This document shows positions 16,603 to 24,238 of a stretch of DNA of 64,000 nucleotides, piece after piece. The position numbers and the translations under genes were made by a program. The stretch's first letter is position 1. Every line of letters starts with the position of its first letter. This DNA comes from an uncultured Lachnospiraceae bacterium (GTDB taxonomy: Bacteria > Bacillota > Clostridia > Lachnospirales > Lachnospiraceae). The stretch lies in NCBI GenBank assembly GCA_910588955.1, contig CAJURQ010000004.1, positions 62,001-126,000 on the forward strand, in the 5' to 3' direction. Below the pieces are notes generated by a model that was not told where the DNA came from, ran no database searches, and saw only the letters and a program-made list of their open reading frames with translations.

Positions 16603-17127
16603 GTGAACGCAGGAGAAATAGAAAAATGCATCGATAATTTCGGCACGGACGTATACAGATTCTGCCTGAGCCTCTGTCTGGACAAGGCGGACGCCGAAGA
16701 CCTGTATCAGCAGACATTTCTCAAAGCGCTGGAGACGGAGTGGACGCTCGACTGGGAGAGAAATCCGAGAGCGCTGTTTTTCTCTTTCGCCTATCACATC
16801 TGGCAAAGCGACAGAAGAAAACAGGCGCGTCGAAATGCCATCGCTCCATGCGGCAATTATGATGAGGAGATGGAGGCGGTTATGCAGTCTGAAGGAGACG
16901 TGGAAGAAGGCTATCTTCAGAAAGAGCTGACTGCACAGGTTCGCCAAATCATGCAGACGCTTCCAGAAAAGTTTCAAGTGCCGCTCTTGCTTTTTTACCT
17001 TTCCGATTGTTCCATAGAGCAGATCGCGGCTGTCATAAAGAAACCGTCCGGCACTGTGAAAAGCCGATTGTTCAAGGGAAGAAGCCTGATAAAACAAAGA
17101 TTGGAGGATGCAGGTTATGGGAGATAA
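16603..17127 (+). CDS. RNA polymerase sigma factor, ECF/sigma-70 family
   Basis: 174 residues with sigma region 2 (DVYRFCLSLCLDKADAEDLYQQTFLKALE, about 14-45, plus the RALFFSFAYHIWQSDRRKQAR DNA-melting stretch) and region 4 (MQTLPEKFQVPLLLFYLSDCSIEQIAAVIKKPSGTVKSRLFKGR helix-turn-helix, about 120-160). Directs RNA polymerase to a small regulon, usually envelope-related. GTG start at 16603 behind GAGGAGGTGAGGC. The next gene starts inside its last codons, typical of a sigma factor followed by its membrane anti-sigma factor. The inducing signal is unknown. Confidence 0.85.
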   Translation: MNAGEIEKCIDNFGTDVYRFCLSLCLDKADAEDLYQQTFLKALETEWTLDWERNPRALFFSFAYHIWQSDRRKQARRNAIAPCGNYDEEMEAVMQSEGDVEEGYLQKELTAQVRQIMQTLPEKFQVPLLLFYLSDCSIEQIAAVIKKPSGTVKSRLFKGRSLIKQRLEDAGYGR

Positions 17128-17494
17128 TCGTTCTGATATGGAAATAGAAAAAGTAATCCGGGCTTCTTTGAAAATGACGGATGTGCCGACCCCGGAACTG
17201 GATCGTAAACTCAAAGCGGCTCTGCGCCGGCAGGAAGCTGTTCTGCAAAATCAGCCTGCCATGCGTAAACTGTCACTTTGGTATGTGCCGATGGTTTTGA
17301 ATATGATCACATTTTTTCTGCTGGCATTTTTGGCACGGATCATAATTGAAAATATTTATTTATCTTACTTTGTCGCCGGAATCTGTCTTTATGTCGGAGC
17401 GGCAGGCATATTGCTTACTCTGGTGGGTTTAAAAAGGGCGAACATAAAAGAAAAACTTACGGTTCGCATTGAGAAAAGGGGTGTATTGGTATGA
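17117..17494 (+). CDS. Membrane protein, probable anti-sigma partner
   Basis: 125 residues. A cytosolic N-terminal part of about 50 residues (MEIEKVIRASLKMTDVPTPELDRKLKAALRRQ) is followed by two transmembrane helices (WYVPMVLNMITFFLLAFLA and YFVAGICLYVGAAGILLTLVGL). There is no recognised zinc anti-sigma HxxxCxxC motif. Position right after a sigma gene, overlapping it, is the reason to propose an anti-sigma or sensor role; this is inference. ATG 17117 is chosen over 17108 because GGAGG (17103-17107) is properly spaced from it. It overlaps the next gene by four bases (GTATG). Confidence 0.6.
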   Translation: MGDNRSDMEIEKVIRASLKMTDVPTPELDRKLKAALRRQEAVLQNQPAMRKLSLWYVPMVLNMITFFLLAFLARIIIENIYLSYFVAGICLYVGAAGILLTLVGLKRANIKEKLTVRIEKRGVLV

Positions 17495-18297
17495 GTTTTC
17501 TGGAAAATGGTGGTTTCGGCGGTCTTTCCATGCTGTATCCCGTTCTGATTATCGGGTCTGCATTTTTTGTGTTGTGCGGCTCCGCCTTTTTCGCGGCGTG
17601 GGTGTATCAGGATTGTAAAAAGCGGGGCGATGATCCGGTGCTGTGGGCGGTTATGGTTTTTACGGTTTCGCCCTTTATCGGACTGCTTCTCTACTTTCTG
17701 CGCCGCTCGGAGATAAAGACGGCATGTCACGCCTGCGGACATCGAGTTTCGGTAACTGCAAACTATTGTGAAGAATGTGGAACAAAAATTGAAAAGGAGG
17801 ATGATCAAATGATGGTAAAACAGGGAACGCATCATTTAAAGCTTATTTTTGCAGGCATTGTGAGTATGGCGCTTATGCTCGTGTGTCTGACCGGATTTAT
17901 TGTAAGTGCGGCTTCCGGGAACGGTATCAACACAAATATCGCTTCCAATGAGCGTGTGTGGAACATGGGCGTAATCATGGATTTCAGCACTTATCGAAAC
18001 GGCGTCTGGAAGCTGCATTTTAAAAGCGCCAGTGAAGGATTTGTGAAAGAAAAGAACATGACGATCACGGACGCGGACAGCCAGACGCTCTATGCGGATA
18101 TTTCTTGCGGCACGGTGCCGGAGGGAGCGGCGCTTGTCCTGTGGCTGGTGCAGGGGGATGTGGTCAAATCCGTTGACGTGACAAATCTTTCCGAACCGCT
18201 GGCATACCCCTTAAATGAATTTGAGAATGGAAAAGTCCATGTCAGACTGCAGATCAACGGTGTGGAAGATACGGTTTCGGAAATTTATATCCAATAG
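17491..18297 (+). CDS. Membrane protein with zinc-ribbon motif
   Basis: 268 residues. Two N-terminal transmembrane helices (MLYPVLIIGSAFFVLCGSAFFAAW and VLWAVMVFTVSPFIGLLLYFL) precede a zinc ribbon CHACGH...CEECG (about 86-106). A third helix (about 118-140, LIFAGIVSMALMLVCLTGFIV) leads to an extracellular beta-rich domain of about 120 residues ending in RLQINGVEDTVSEIYIQ. Translationally linked to the sigma/anti-sigma pair. The cytosolic zinc ribbon plus outside domain suits a sensor coupled to the sigma factor, but no family function is recognised. Confidence 0.6.
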   Translation: MSFLENGGFGGLSMLYPVLIIGSAFFVLCGSAFFAAWVYQDCKKRGDDPVLWAVMVFTVSPFIGLLLYFLRRSEIKTACHACGHRVSVTANYCEECGTKIEKEDDQMMVKQGTHHLKLIFAGIVSMALMLVCLTGFIVSAASGNGINTNIASNERVWNMGVIMDFSTYRNGVWKLHFKSASEGFVKEKNMTITDADSQTLYADISCGTVPEGAALVLWLVQGDVVKSVDVTNLSEPLAYPLNEFENGKVHVRLQINGVEDTVSEIYIQ

Positions 18298-18327
18298 AAA
18301 AAAAGGTGCCCGCTTAAGACCGCTGTG

Positions 18328-18336
18328 TGATATGAT
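18328..18336 (+). promoter_or_regulatory. Candidate GH13 promoter, extended -10
   Basis: TGATATGAT, an extended -10 without a good -35, 30 bases upstream of the GAGGAGG-preceded ATG at 18366. Confidence 0.35.
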
Positions 18337-18365
18337 AATAGCAAAAAACTGAGGAGGAACCTATT

Positions 18366-19245
18366 ATGGCAGGCAGACCAAACTGGTTGAACACAGCAAT
18401 CTTTTATGAAATTTATCCGCAGTCCTTCAACGATACCAACGCTGACGGTATCGGGGATATGCAGGGCATTATCGAAAAACTGGATTATATTAAGGAGCTC
18501 GGCTGTAACGCGCTCTGGCTGAACCCCTGTTTTCTGTCACCTTTCTACGACGCGGGGTACGACGTGGAGGACTACTTTACCGTTGCGCCCCGCTACGGGA
18601 CCAACGAGGATCTGGTGCGGCTTTTTAAGGAGGCGCATAAGAGGGAGATGCATGTGCTTCTGGACTTGGTGCCGGGGCACACGTCGGTGAACCACAAATG
18701 GTTTCACGAGTCCATGAAGGCGGCGCGAAACGAGTACACAGACCGCTATGTGTGGACGGACAATACATGGGAGGCGCCCGATGGGATGAATGCCCTCAAG
18801 GGCATTTCAGAGCGCGTGGGCGCGTGCGGGGTCAATTTCTTTTCCCATCAGCCTGCGCTCAATTACGGATATTATAAGCCCAATCCCGAGAAAAAATGGC
18901 AGCAGGCAATGGACGCGCCGGGACCGCTGGCGACGAGGGAGGCAATGAAAGACGTGATGCGCTTCTGGCTTTCGGCGGGCTGCGACGGGTTCCGTGTGGA
19001 CATGGCTGGCTCGCTCGTGAAGAACGACGAGGACGGAAAGGGTACGATCAAATTGTGGCAGGATATCCGTGCATTTCTGGAGCAGGAATTTCCTGCGGCG
19101 GTGATGGTTTCCGAGTGGGGCGAGCCGGACAAGTCTCTGGCGGGCGGTTTCCATATGGATTTTCTGCTGCATTTCGGTCCTTCTCATTACAACGATCTGT
19201 TCCGCTGCGACGAGCCTTGGTTTTCCAGAAGGGGAAAAGGGGGCG
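18366..19245 (+). pseudogene. GH13 alpha-glucosidase-type enzyme, C-terminal half deleted
   Basis: About 293 residues match GH13 oligosaccharide hydrolases: AIFYEIYPQSFNDTNADGIGDMQGI, GCNALWLNPCFLSPFYDAGYDVEDY, LLDLVPGHTSVNHKWF, the nucleophile region GFRVDMAG (Asp about 212) and the acid/base VSEWGEPD (Glu about 249). After FRCDEPWFSRRGKG, at about 19235-19250, homology ends. The third catalytic aspartate (HDxxR-type motif) and the C-terminal beta domain are missing. The reading frame runs on as unrelated sequence to 19367. With one of three catalytic acids gone it should be inactive. The remnant of another gene (1-phosphofructokinase) begins at the join. Confidence 0.8.
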
Positions 19246-19947
19246 GCAAGGCAGCTTACTGCGCGCGGCATAGGGAACGGTCTGATTGTGCTGGAGAAGG
19301 GACTTACCAGAATCAATGTGAAACTGCAGTCGGTGGAGGGCACCGAGATCAACGGGCAGGGACCTGACATTTCCGGGGAGAAATTTGAGCAGCTTTCGGA
19401 ACGGCTTTCGGATCTTGCGGCGGGCGATGTGCTGTTTCTGTCCGGGAGCATTCCTGCTTCATTGCCGCAGGACACTTACCTGCGCATGATGGAGAGACTG
19501 TCTGCGGGCGTTCTGACTGTGGTGGATGTTTCGGGAGAGGGGCTTGTGAAAACGATGCCCGGGCATCCTTTTTTAGTCAAACCAAACCAGCATGAGCTTG
19601 GCGAATTATTTGGAGTGACCCTTGCGGACAGGGCGTCAGTCATTCCTTACGCAAGGAAGATGCAGGAGATGGGCGCGCGCAATGTGCTTGTGTCCATGGC
19701 GGGACAGGGCGCCGTGCTTCTTGCGGAGGACGGCAGCGTATTTGAGTCTCCTGTGCCTGCTGGAAGTCTCATAAACGGCGTCGGTGCGGGAGATTCCATG
19801 GTGGCGGGATTTATGGCAGGATGGCTGGAAAAGCAGGACTACGAGCACGCCTTTTATATGGGTATGGCAGCCGGGAGCGCGACCGCCTTTTCGGAGGGGC
19901 TGGCAGCCGGAGAGGAGATTCGGGAGCTGTATCGGAGGATGAGATAG
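19246..19947 (+). pseudogene. 1-phosphofructokinase (PfkB family), N-terminus deleted
   Basis: From the join the frame reads RQLTARGIGNGLIVLEKGLTRINVKLQ, then ETEINGQGP-like TEINGQGPDIS, GDVLFLSGSIPASLPQDTY, KPNQHELGELFG and the PfkB catalytic signature NGVGAGDSMVAGFMAGWL with its Asp base. This is the C-terminal 220 or so residues of a FruK-type kinase. About the first 80 residues, including the substrate-binding GGKGxNVA motif, are gone. The first ATG in this frame (19288) has no ribosome site. A proper hairpin terminator follows. Sugar 1-phosphate kinase function is presumably lost. Confidence 0.8.
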
Positions 19948-19984
19948 CGGTAAATCTATTTATACATAGATTTACCGTTCTTTT
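19948..19984 (+). terminator. Terminator of the GH13-fruK unit
   Basis: CGGTAAATCTAT and ATAGATTTACCG form a perfect 12-bp stem with a TTATAC loop, followed by TTCTTTT. It begins at the kinase stop codon. Confidence 0.85.
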
Positions 19985-20039
19985 ATGCACACGCCCGCAT
20001 AGAAAATATGGTTGCTGACGCAACACGCGGGCGGCGCAG

Positions 20040-20077
20040 CGAGTAGGGGAAGAGAAATCTTCCCTACTCGATTTTTA
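20040..20077 (+). terminator. Second hairpin terminator
   Basis: CGAGTAGGG(G)AAGA pairs with TCTTCCCTACTCG around a GAAA loop, followed by ATTTTTAT. It lies between the fruK terminator and the regulator gene, so the intervening 60 bases may hold a short transcript or this may simply be a backup terminator. Confidence 0.75.
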
Positions 20078-20195
20078 TAGACGGACGGTCATTACATAGG
20101 AGGTGCCGTTCGTGACAGGAAAAGAAACATGGTCGCATTTTGTGCCGATATATCATATCAGCAGTAAACCAAGCGTGAGCGAAGGGAGCATAAAT

Positions 20196-20903
20196 ATGTT
20201 ATGGATCGCGGTATGCGACGACGAAGTCATGGAGTGCAGCAGGATGGCGGCAAGGATCAGAGGGATTTTGGATGAAATGAATGCGCCCTGCACGATAAGG
20301 CAGTTTTACAGCGGGCGGGAATTGCTGCAGTCGCCGGAGACCTTTGACATTATTTTTCTGGATATCATCATGGGCGGTATGGACGGTATGCGGACGGCGC
20401 AGCTTGTCAGGGAAAGGGCGTATGATAAGCTGCTTGTTTTTATTTCCGCCAGTAGAGACTATGTGTTCGACGCCTACGACGTGGAGGCGTTTCAGTATCT
20501 GGTGAAGCCGATTGAGGACAAAAAGCTGAAAAAGGTGCTCCAGAAAGCCGTCCGTAAGATGGAGGAGCGGTCGCAGGCATTTATCCTTGTGAGCAGGGAC
20601 AGGCAGAAGAGAAAACTGTTTCTGGATGACATTTACTATTTTGAAATCCGGGGGCGGATGATCGACATACACGGAACCGGCGGTGTTTTCAGCTATTACG
20701 AGCAGATCGGGATTTTGGAAAGAGAACTGCAGGGAAAGGGATTTTTCCGCTGTCACAAGAGCTATCTTGTCAATCTGAAATATGTGGACGTGTACAACAG
20801 GCAGGAGCTTGTACTCGACAACGGGGAGCGGATTGCCATTGCCAAGAGGCGGTATGAAGCATTTTGTGAGGAAATCCTTAAATATATGCGCGGGATGGTG
20901 TAG
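20196..20903 (+). CDS. LytTR-family response regulator (AgrA/VirR type)
   Basis: 235 residues. A receiver domain (MLWIAVCDDEVME, phospho-acceptor Asp about 56 in DIIFLDIIMGGMDG, switch Lys in FQYLVKPIEDKKL) is joined to a LytTR DNA-binding domain (DDIYYFEIRGRMIDIHG, FFRCHKSYLVNLKYV, LVLDNGERIAIAKRRYEAF). Such proteins bind pairs of 9-bp sites and control peptide-signal or surface regulons. ATG 20196 follows GGGAG; the longer in-frame start at 20103 is unlikely. The gene for its probable kinase lies 86 bases downstream, with a 19-codon open frame between. Confidence 0.88.
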   Translation: MLWIAVCDDEVMECSRMAARIRGILDEMNAPCTIRQFYSGRELLQSPETFDIIFLDIIMGGMDGMRTAQLVRERAYDKLLVFISASRDYVFDAYDVEAFQYLVKPIEDKKLKKVLQKAVRKMEERSQAFILVSRDRQKRKLFLDDIYYFEIRGRMIDIHGTGGVFSYYEQIGILERELQGKGFFRCHKSYLVNLKYVDVYNRQELVLDNGERIAIAKRRYEAFCEEILKYMRGMV

Positions 20904-20905
20904 TC

Positions 20906-20965
20906 ATGCGAAAGGCAACGGTCTTTCAGATAAGTCTGCATACCTTGGCATTTGCAATTCTGTGA
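20906..20965 (+). CDS. Possible 19-residue peptide between regulator and kinase
   Basis: ATG two bases after the regulator stop opens a frame reading MRKATVFQISLHTLAFAIL: a basic start and a hydrophobic tail. Ribosome-site support is weak (GGGATGG 13 bases before). It lacks the Cys of AgrD thiolactone precursors. It could be chance sequence, a coupling ORF or a short membrane peptide. Confidence 0.25.
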   Translation: MRKATVFQISLHTLAFAIL

Positions 20966-20989
20966 AGCAAAATCATGGAGAGTGAAAAG

Positions 20990-22144
20990 ATGAAACGGTT
21001 TGGAAAAAAGATGGAAAAGGGAATAAAAGTGGTGTCTGTGCTGATGACTGTGATTACGTTGATATGGCTGACGTATTTCTTTTCGGAATCCCTTATTTCC
21101 TGTCTGCTGTTGGTCTGGAAACACACGGTAGGGCACGTGGACGTTCCTGTTTTGGGGTCTGAAGGGGAGAGAGAACTCGGACTGATCGGGTGGGGCGGCT
21201 TTTGCATAGCAATTATGGCGGTGTGCGGGGTGAGAAAGCGGCTTGCGAGCGTTTTTTACGGAAAGTCAGGGAAATGGTGTGCGTTGCTGACTCTTCCGCC
21301 GCTTGTGGTGGCGATCGTCACTTACGCGGCAAACTGGGGTGCAGGTTACGGTATACTTTACAGAAGCGACGGGAATATGGGGTTGTACTATGACCAGATT
21401 TTCAGTTATGTCGGATGGGCTGTCCTGTCGGGTCTATCCCTGTTTGCGGCGGGGGTATATGTGTTCGGCATGGACAGAATTTATGTGGAGCAGAAAAAGG
21501 CGGAACAGTATCGGGTACAGGCGGCGGTCTATCGGACGCTGGAGGAGCAGTACACACAGGCGGAGCGGCTGCGGCATGACCTGAAAAACCATGTACTCGC
21601 GCTGCGTGGTCTGTGGGAGGATCAGGCATGGGAAAAGCTGGGGGATTATCTGAAAAGGATGGAGAACAGCGCGCAGCTTGGAATGAGTGAGGAGGCTACG
21701 GGCAACCGGGCAGTGGATGCGCTTTTGTGCCAGAAACGGAAACTGGCGGAGGGAAAAAGCATTGCATGGGAATGTGATGTGCGGATACCGAAGCAGTGCC
21801 CTGTCAACGAGTTTGATCTGTGCATCCTTTTCGGAAATATACTGGACAATGCGGTGGAGGCGTGCGGGAGACTACAGCGCAGAGAACAGGGACAGGGAAT
21901 GCAGCCCTTTATCCGCGTGCAGGCGGGAACGGTCAAAAGCTGCTTTTTGCTGGAAGTAAAAAACAGTATGAGTGAGGAGGAAACGCAAAAACCGCAGGGA
22001 CATGGAATTGGTCTGCTGAATGTGGGCGACGTGGTGCGGGAGTACAATGCCGTTGTGAAGACAGAAATTCAGAACGGCGTGTATGACATTTCCGTGCTTC
22101 TGCCGCTTGCGGAGACCGTATATGACATCGAACGGGTTGTTTGA
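20990..22144 (+). CDS. Sensor histidine kinase, AgrC-like (GHKL)
   Basis: 384 residues. Four hydrophobic segments are visible: about 12-45, 64-80, 97-115 and 138-160. A dimerisation helix follows, with the phospho-acceptor His about 196 in the HPK10-type motif RLRHDLKNHV. The ATPase domain has the N box NILDNAVEAC (about 283-292) and G box GHGIGLLNV (about 338-345). This architecture is typical of kinases paired with LytTR regulators. Start ATG 20990 is preferred over 20975 because GGAG sits nine bases upstream. No D box is evident, as usual for this class. The ligand is unknown. Confidence 0.87.
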   Translation: MKRFGKKMEKGIKVVSVLMTVITLIWLTYFFSESLISCLLLVWKHTVGHVDVPVLGSEGERELGLIGWGGFCIAIMAVCGVRKRLASVFYGKSGKWCALLTLPPLVVAIVTYAANWGAGYGILYRSDGNMGLYYDQIFSYVGWAVLSGLSLFAAGVYVFGMDRIYVEQKKAEQYRVQAAVYRTLEEQYTQAERLRHDLKNHVLALRGLWEDQAWEKLGDYLKRMENSAQLGMSEEATGNRAVDALLCQKRKLAEGKSIAWECDVRIPKQCPVNEFDLCILFGNILDNAVEACGRLQRREQGQGMQPFIRVQAGTVKSCFLLEVKNSMSEEETQKPQGHGIGLLNVGDVVREYNAVVKTEIQNGVYDISVLLPLAETVYDIERVV

Positions 22145-22262
22145 AACAGGATGCTAAGAGATGCGGATTGTTGTGTCGAAACAGGGGATAGACAGATATT
22201 TGACTGATAGAAGATGCAGATCACATTTGCGCTGTCAGATATTTCAGAAAAGGAGGACGACT

Positions 22263-22805
22263 ATGCACACAAAGACGATGGAAGGATTGATCGGGGCACG
22301 GACTAACATGGAGATGCTCAACACCCCGTTCCGGGTTTTTAAGGAGGCGAGGCTTAAGGGCGATACCGCGATGATGGAGCGGGCGATGGGATATATGGGC
22401 GATTTCCATGAGGACGCGTACGAGTATAAGGAAGTGGCGGACGAGGGCATGAAGGAGGACGTGGAGGAGACACGGAAGATCGCGGAAGAACAGCGGGAGG
22501 AGATGATCAAAAACCGCAGGGAAGAGCGCGAGGAACTGCAGAAGAAACTGGAGGAGGAAAGGAAAGAAAATAAGGGTGATAAACCTGTCGACACTGTGGA
22601 AATCAGTGAGGATGGCAAGGTTCTTCTCAAAGAGAACACCGCCGCGGACGGCGATATGAAAGACGGTACGGATGAGGATGGCGTGGACTTGAATGACGGT
22701 ACGAGCGGCAAGCCGAAAGCGGATTTAGAGCCTGTGTTTTATTCGAGCGCGGGGACGGTGGAGCCGCCGGAGGATGCGGGAACGAAGGTGTCGGCGTCGG
22801 TGTAA
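22263..22805 (+). CDS. Charged coiled-coil hypothetical protein
   Basis: 180 residues, not recognised. The N-terminal 60 are helical (MEGLIGARTNMEMLNTPFRVFKEARLKGDTAMMERAMGYM). A very charged coiled coil occupies about 75-125 (ETRKIAEEQREEMIKNRREEREELQKKLEEERK). The acidic C-terminal tail contains PVDTVEISEDGKVLL, a pattern also seen in FlgM-like and flagellum-associated proteins; that resemblance is weak. No signal peptide. ATG 22263 follows AGGAGG with ideal spacing, so earlier in-frame starts are rejected. It may share a transcript with the kinase upstream, 118 bases away. Confidence 0.6.
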   Translation: MHTKTMEGLIGARTNMEMLNTPFRVFKEARLKGDTAMMERAMGYMGDFHEDAYEYKEVADEGMKEDVEETRKIAEEQREEMIKNRREEREELQKKLEEERKENKGDKPVDTVEISEDGKVLLKENTAADGDMKDGTDEDGVDLNDGTSGKPKADLEPVFYSSAGTVEPPEDAGTKVSASV

Positions 22806-22862
22806 AAGTAATTTTAATTACAAATAGATGATTAAGTCCCAAATATAGGACTTTATAAATGG

Positions 22863-22925
22863 TATCCTCTTTTCAGAACATAGGTTCGTTAATTCGACAG
22901 GCGAACCGGGACTGAAAGGAGGATA
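22863..22925 (+). promoter_or_regulatory. Long hairpin burying the ribosome site of a 33-residue peptide
   Basis: TATCCTCTTTTCAG (22863-22876) pairs over 14 positions, one G-U, with CTGAAAGGAGGATA (22912-22925), which contains the whole AGGAGG (22917-22922). An inner stem GGTTCG/CGAACC (22883-22888, 22902-22907) stacks inside. A further small hairpin (AAGTCC/GGACTT, 22834-22853) lies upstream. Folded this way, translation of the peptide would be off. Confidence 0.7.
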
Positions 22926-22930
22926 TATTT

Positions 22931-23032
22931 ATGAAGGGTTATTCGGTGGAGAGCGGCTATATGGGATATGTGAACGGGACGTACATGTTATTTGCCAGTG
23001 AGACGGATTATGCGGATTATATGGCGGAATAG
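22931..23032 (+). CDS. 33-residue peptide with a sequestered ribosome site
   Basis: ATG 22931 to TAG 23030-23032. The product starts MKGYSVESGYMGYVNGTYM and ends with an acidic stretch, SETDYADYMAE; it is rich in Tyr and Gly. AGGAGG is eight bases upstream, a perfect ribosome site, but it lies in a 14-bp stem. The frame has coding-like composition. I believe peptides of this kind recur in Lachnospiraceae but cannot check that here. Function unknown; no membrane segment or secretion signal. Confidence 0.6.
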   Translation: MKGYSVESGYMGYVNGTYMLFASETDYADYMAE

Positions 23033-23146
23033 TGGGCATAGTTTATGAAGATAGGATAAAATGCCACGGTTCCGCCTATTTTTCGGTTGATAGAACGGTG
23101 GGAATACAGTACAATACAAATGTATGCGTTCGGCGCGAAAACATAT

Positions 23147-23175
23147 TTGCCGGGGAGCGAACATAGGTATAAAAT
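23147..23175 (+). promoter_or_regulatory. Promoter of the hydrolase/TA/murF-like/ddl group
   Basis: TTGCCG (23147-23152), 17-base spacer, TAAAAT (23170-23175), 42 bases upstream of the hydrolase ATG. Confidence 0.5.
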
Positions 23176-23217
23176 AGCGCATAGACTGAAAATGGATGCA
23201 GATGCGCGGGAGATTTT

Positions 23218-23982
23218 ATGGTCAAAAAGATAGATGGAATATCTGTGAATTATATAGACGAAGGCGAAGGTCAAATCGTACTTTTGCTGCACGGCTGGGG
23301 CGCTAACATCACCCTGTACAGGAGCGTGATTGATACGCTGAAACAGGGAAGGCGGGTGATTGCCCTCGATATGCCGGGCTTCGGGAAGACGCCCGAGCCG
23401 CCGAAACCTTGGTGCGTGGACGATTACGTGGATTTTGTACTGAAGTTTATCGCCTCTTTTCCGATAGAGAGACTGAGTGTGGTGGTACATTCTTTTGGCG
23501 GCAGGGTATTTTTTAAGATGAATGCGAGAGAAAATCTGCCCTTTACCGTGGAGCGCGCCGTACTGATTGACAGCGCCGGGATTCTGCCGAAGAAAAGTTT
23601 CCGGCAGAAGGTGTGTCTCAGATGCTATAAGATCGGCAGGGCTTTTATGAGCACGAAGGTGATGCACTTTCTCTATCCGGATGCTGTGGAGGAGATGCGC
23701 CGCAAACGCGGTTCCTCCGACTATAACAACGCGACGCCTTTGATGCGGACTACGCTCGTGAAGGTGGTCAACGAGGACTTGGAGCCGTTGATACATCTGG
23801 TAAAGTGCCCGACGCTTCTGATCTGGGGCGATTTGGATACCGCCACGCCCATAGAGGACGCGAGACGGATGGAAGATCTGATCGCGGACGCAGGACTGGT
23901 GGTGTGCGAGGGAGCGGGGCATTTCTCCTACGCGGAGCAGCCCGCGAAGGTGAACGGGGCGCTGCAGGCGTTTTTTGGCTGA
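23218..23982 (+). CDS. Alpha/beta hydrolase
   Basis: 254 residues with a full alpha/beta-hydrolase core. Oxyanion motif LLLHGWGAN (about 22-30), DMPGFGKT (about 51-58), nucleophile elbow VVHSFGG with Ser about 92, catalytic Asp about 207 in WGDLDTATP and His about 235 in GAGHFSY. A helical cap (about 125-185) gives substrate choice. No signal peptide, so cytosolic. It is the first gene of a group leading through a toxin-antitoxin pair to murF-like and ddl genes, so a link to cell-wall precursor metabolism is possible but unproven. The substrate cannot be told from sequence. Confidence 0.8.
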   Translation: MVKKIDGISVNYIDEGEGQIVLLLHGWGANITLYRSVIDTLKQGRRVIALDMPGFGKTPEPPKPWCVDDYVDFVLKFIASFPIERLSVVVHSFGGRVFFKMNARENLPFTVERAVLIDSAGILPKKSFRQKVCLRCYKIGRAFMSTKVMHFLYPDAVEEMRRKRGSSDYNNATPLMRTTLVKVVNEDLEPLIHLVKCPTLLIWGDLDTATPIEDARRMEDLIADAGLVVCEGAGHFSYAEQPAKVNGALQAFFG

Positions 23983-24013
23983 ACACAGTGTAAATGAAGA
24001 TGGAGGTGCGGTT

Positions 24014-24238
24014 ATGACAGTGTTGCGGCAAACGGCAATGAAAGAATTGGAAAAACTGCCGGAAGAAAAAATAGGTTTTATTTTGCAGATTATGCAGGGA
24101 GTTAACGGACTATATAATGATACACAGGCAGGAAAGAAAGAGGCGTTTATGAGATTGGAACAGTTACGAAAAAAAGGCACTGTTACCGATTATGATGCAG
24201 AATTAGCATCTTATAGGGAAGAAAAATATGGTAAATAG
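24014..24238 (+). CDS. Antitoxin of a PIN-domain toxin pair
   Basis: 74 residues: MTVLRQTAMKELEKLPEEKIGFILQIMQG, a helical N-terminus, and a charged tail YDAELASYREEKYGK. Small antitoxins of this style (LPEEK, then a basic/acidic tail) commonly precede PIN toxins in Clostridia. ATG 24014 follows GGAGGTG; the longer frame from 23975 overlaps the hydrolase and is rejected. It overlaps the toxin gene by 11 bases, the expected antitoxin-first order. Base composition turns AT-rich here compared with both flanks, suggesting acquisition. Confidence 0.7.
   Translation: MTVLRQTAMKELEKLPEEKIGFILQIMQGVNGLYNDTQAGKKEAFMRLEQLRKKGTVTDYDAELASYREEKYGK

Noticed and set aside
20906..20965. AgrD thiolactone precursor
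   Set aside because: No cysteine and no acidic C-terminal segment; kept only as a low-confidence frame.
23073..23110. Inverted CCACGGTTC/GAACGGTGG after the 33-residue gene as a terminator
   Set aside because: A central mismatch, a long loop and no T-run make it weak.
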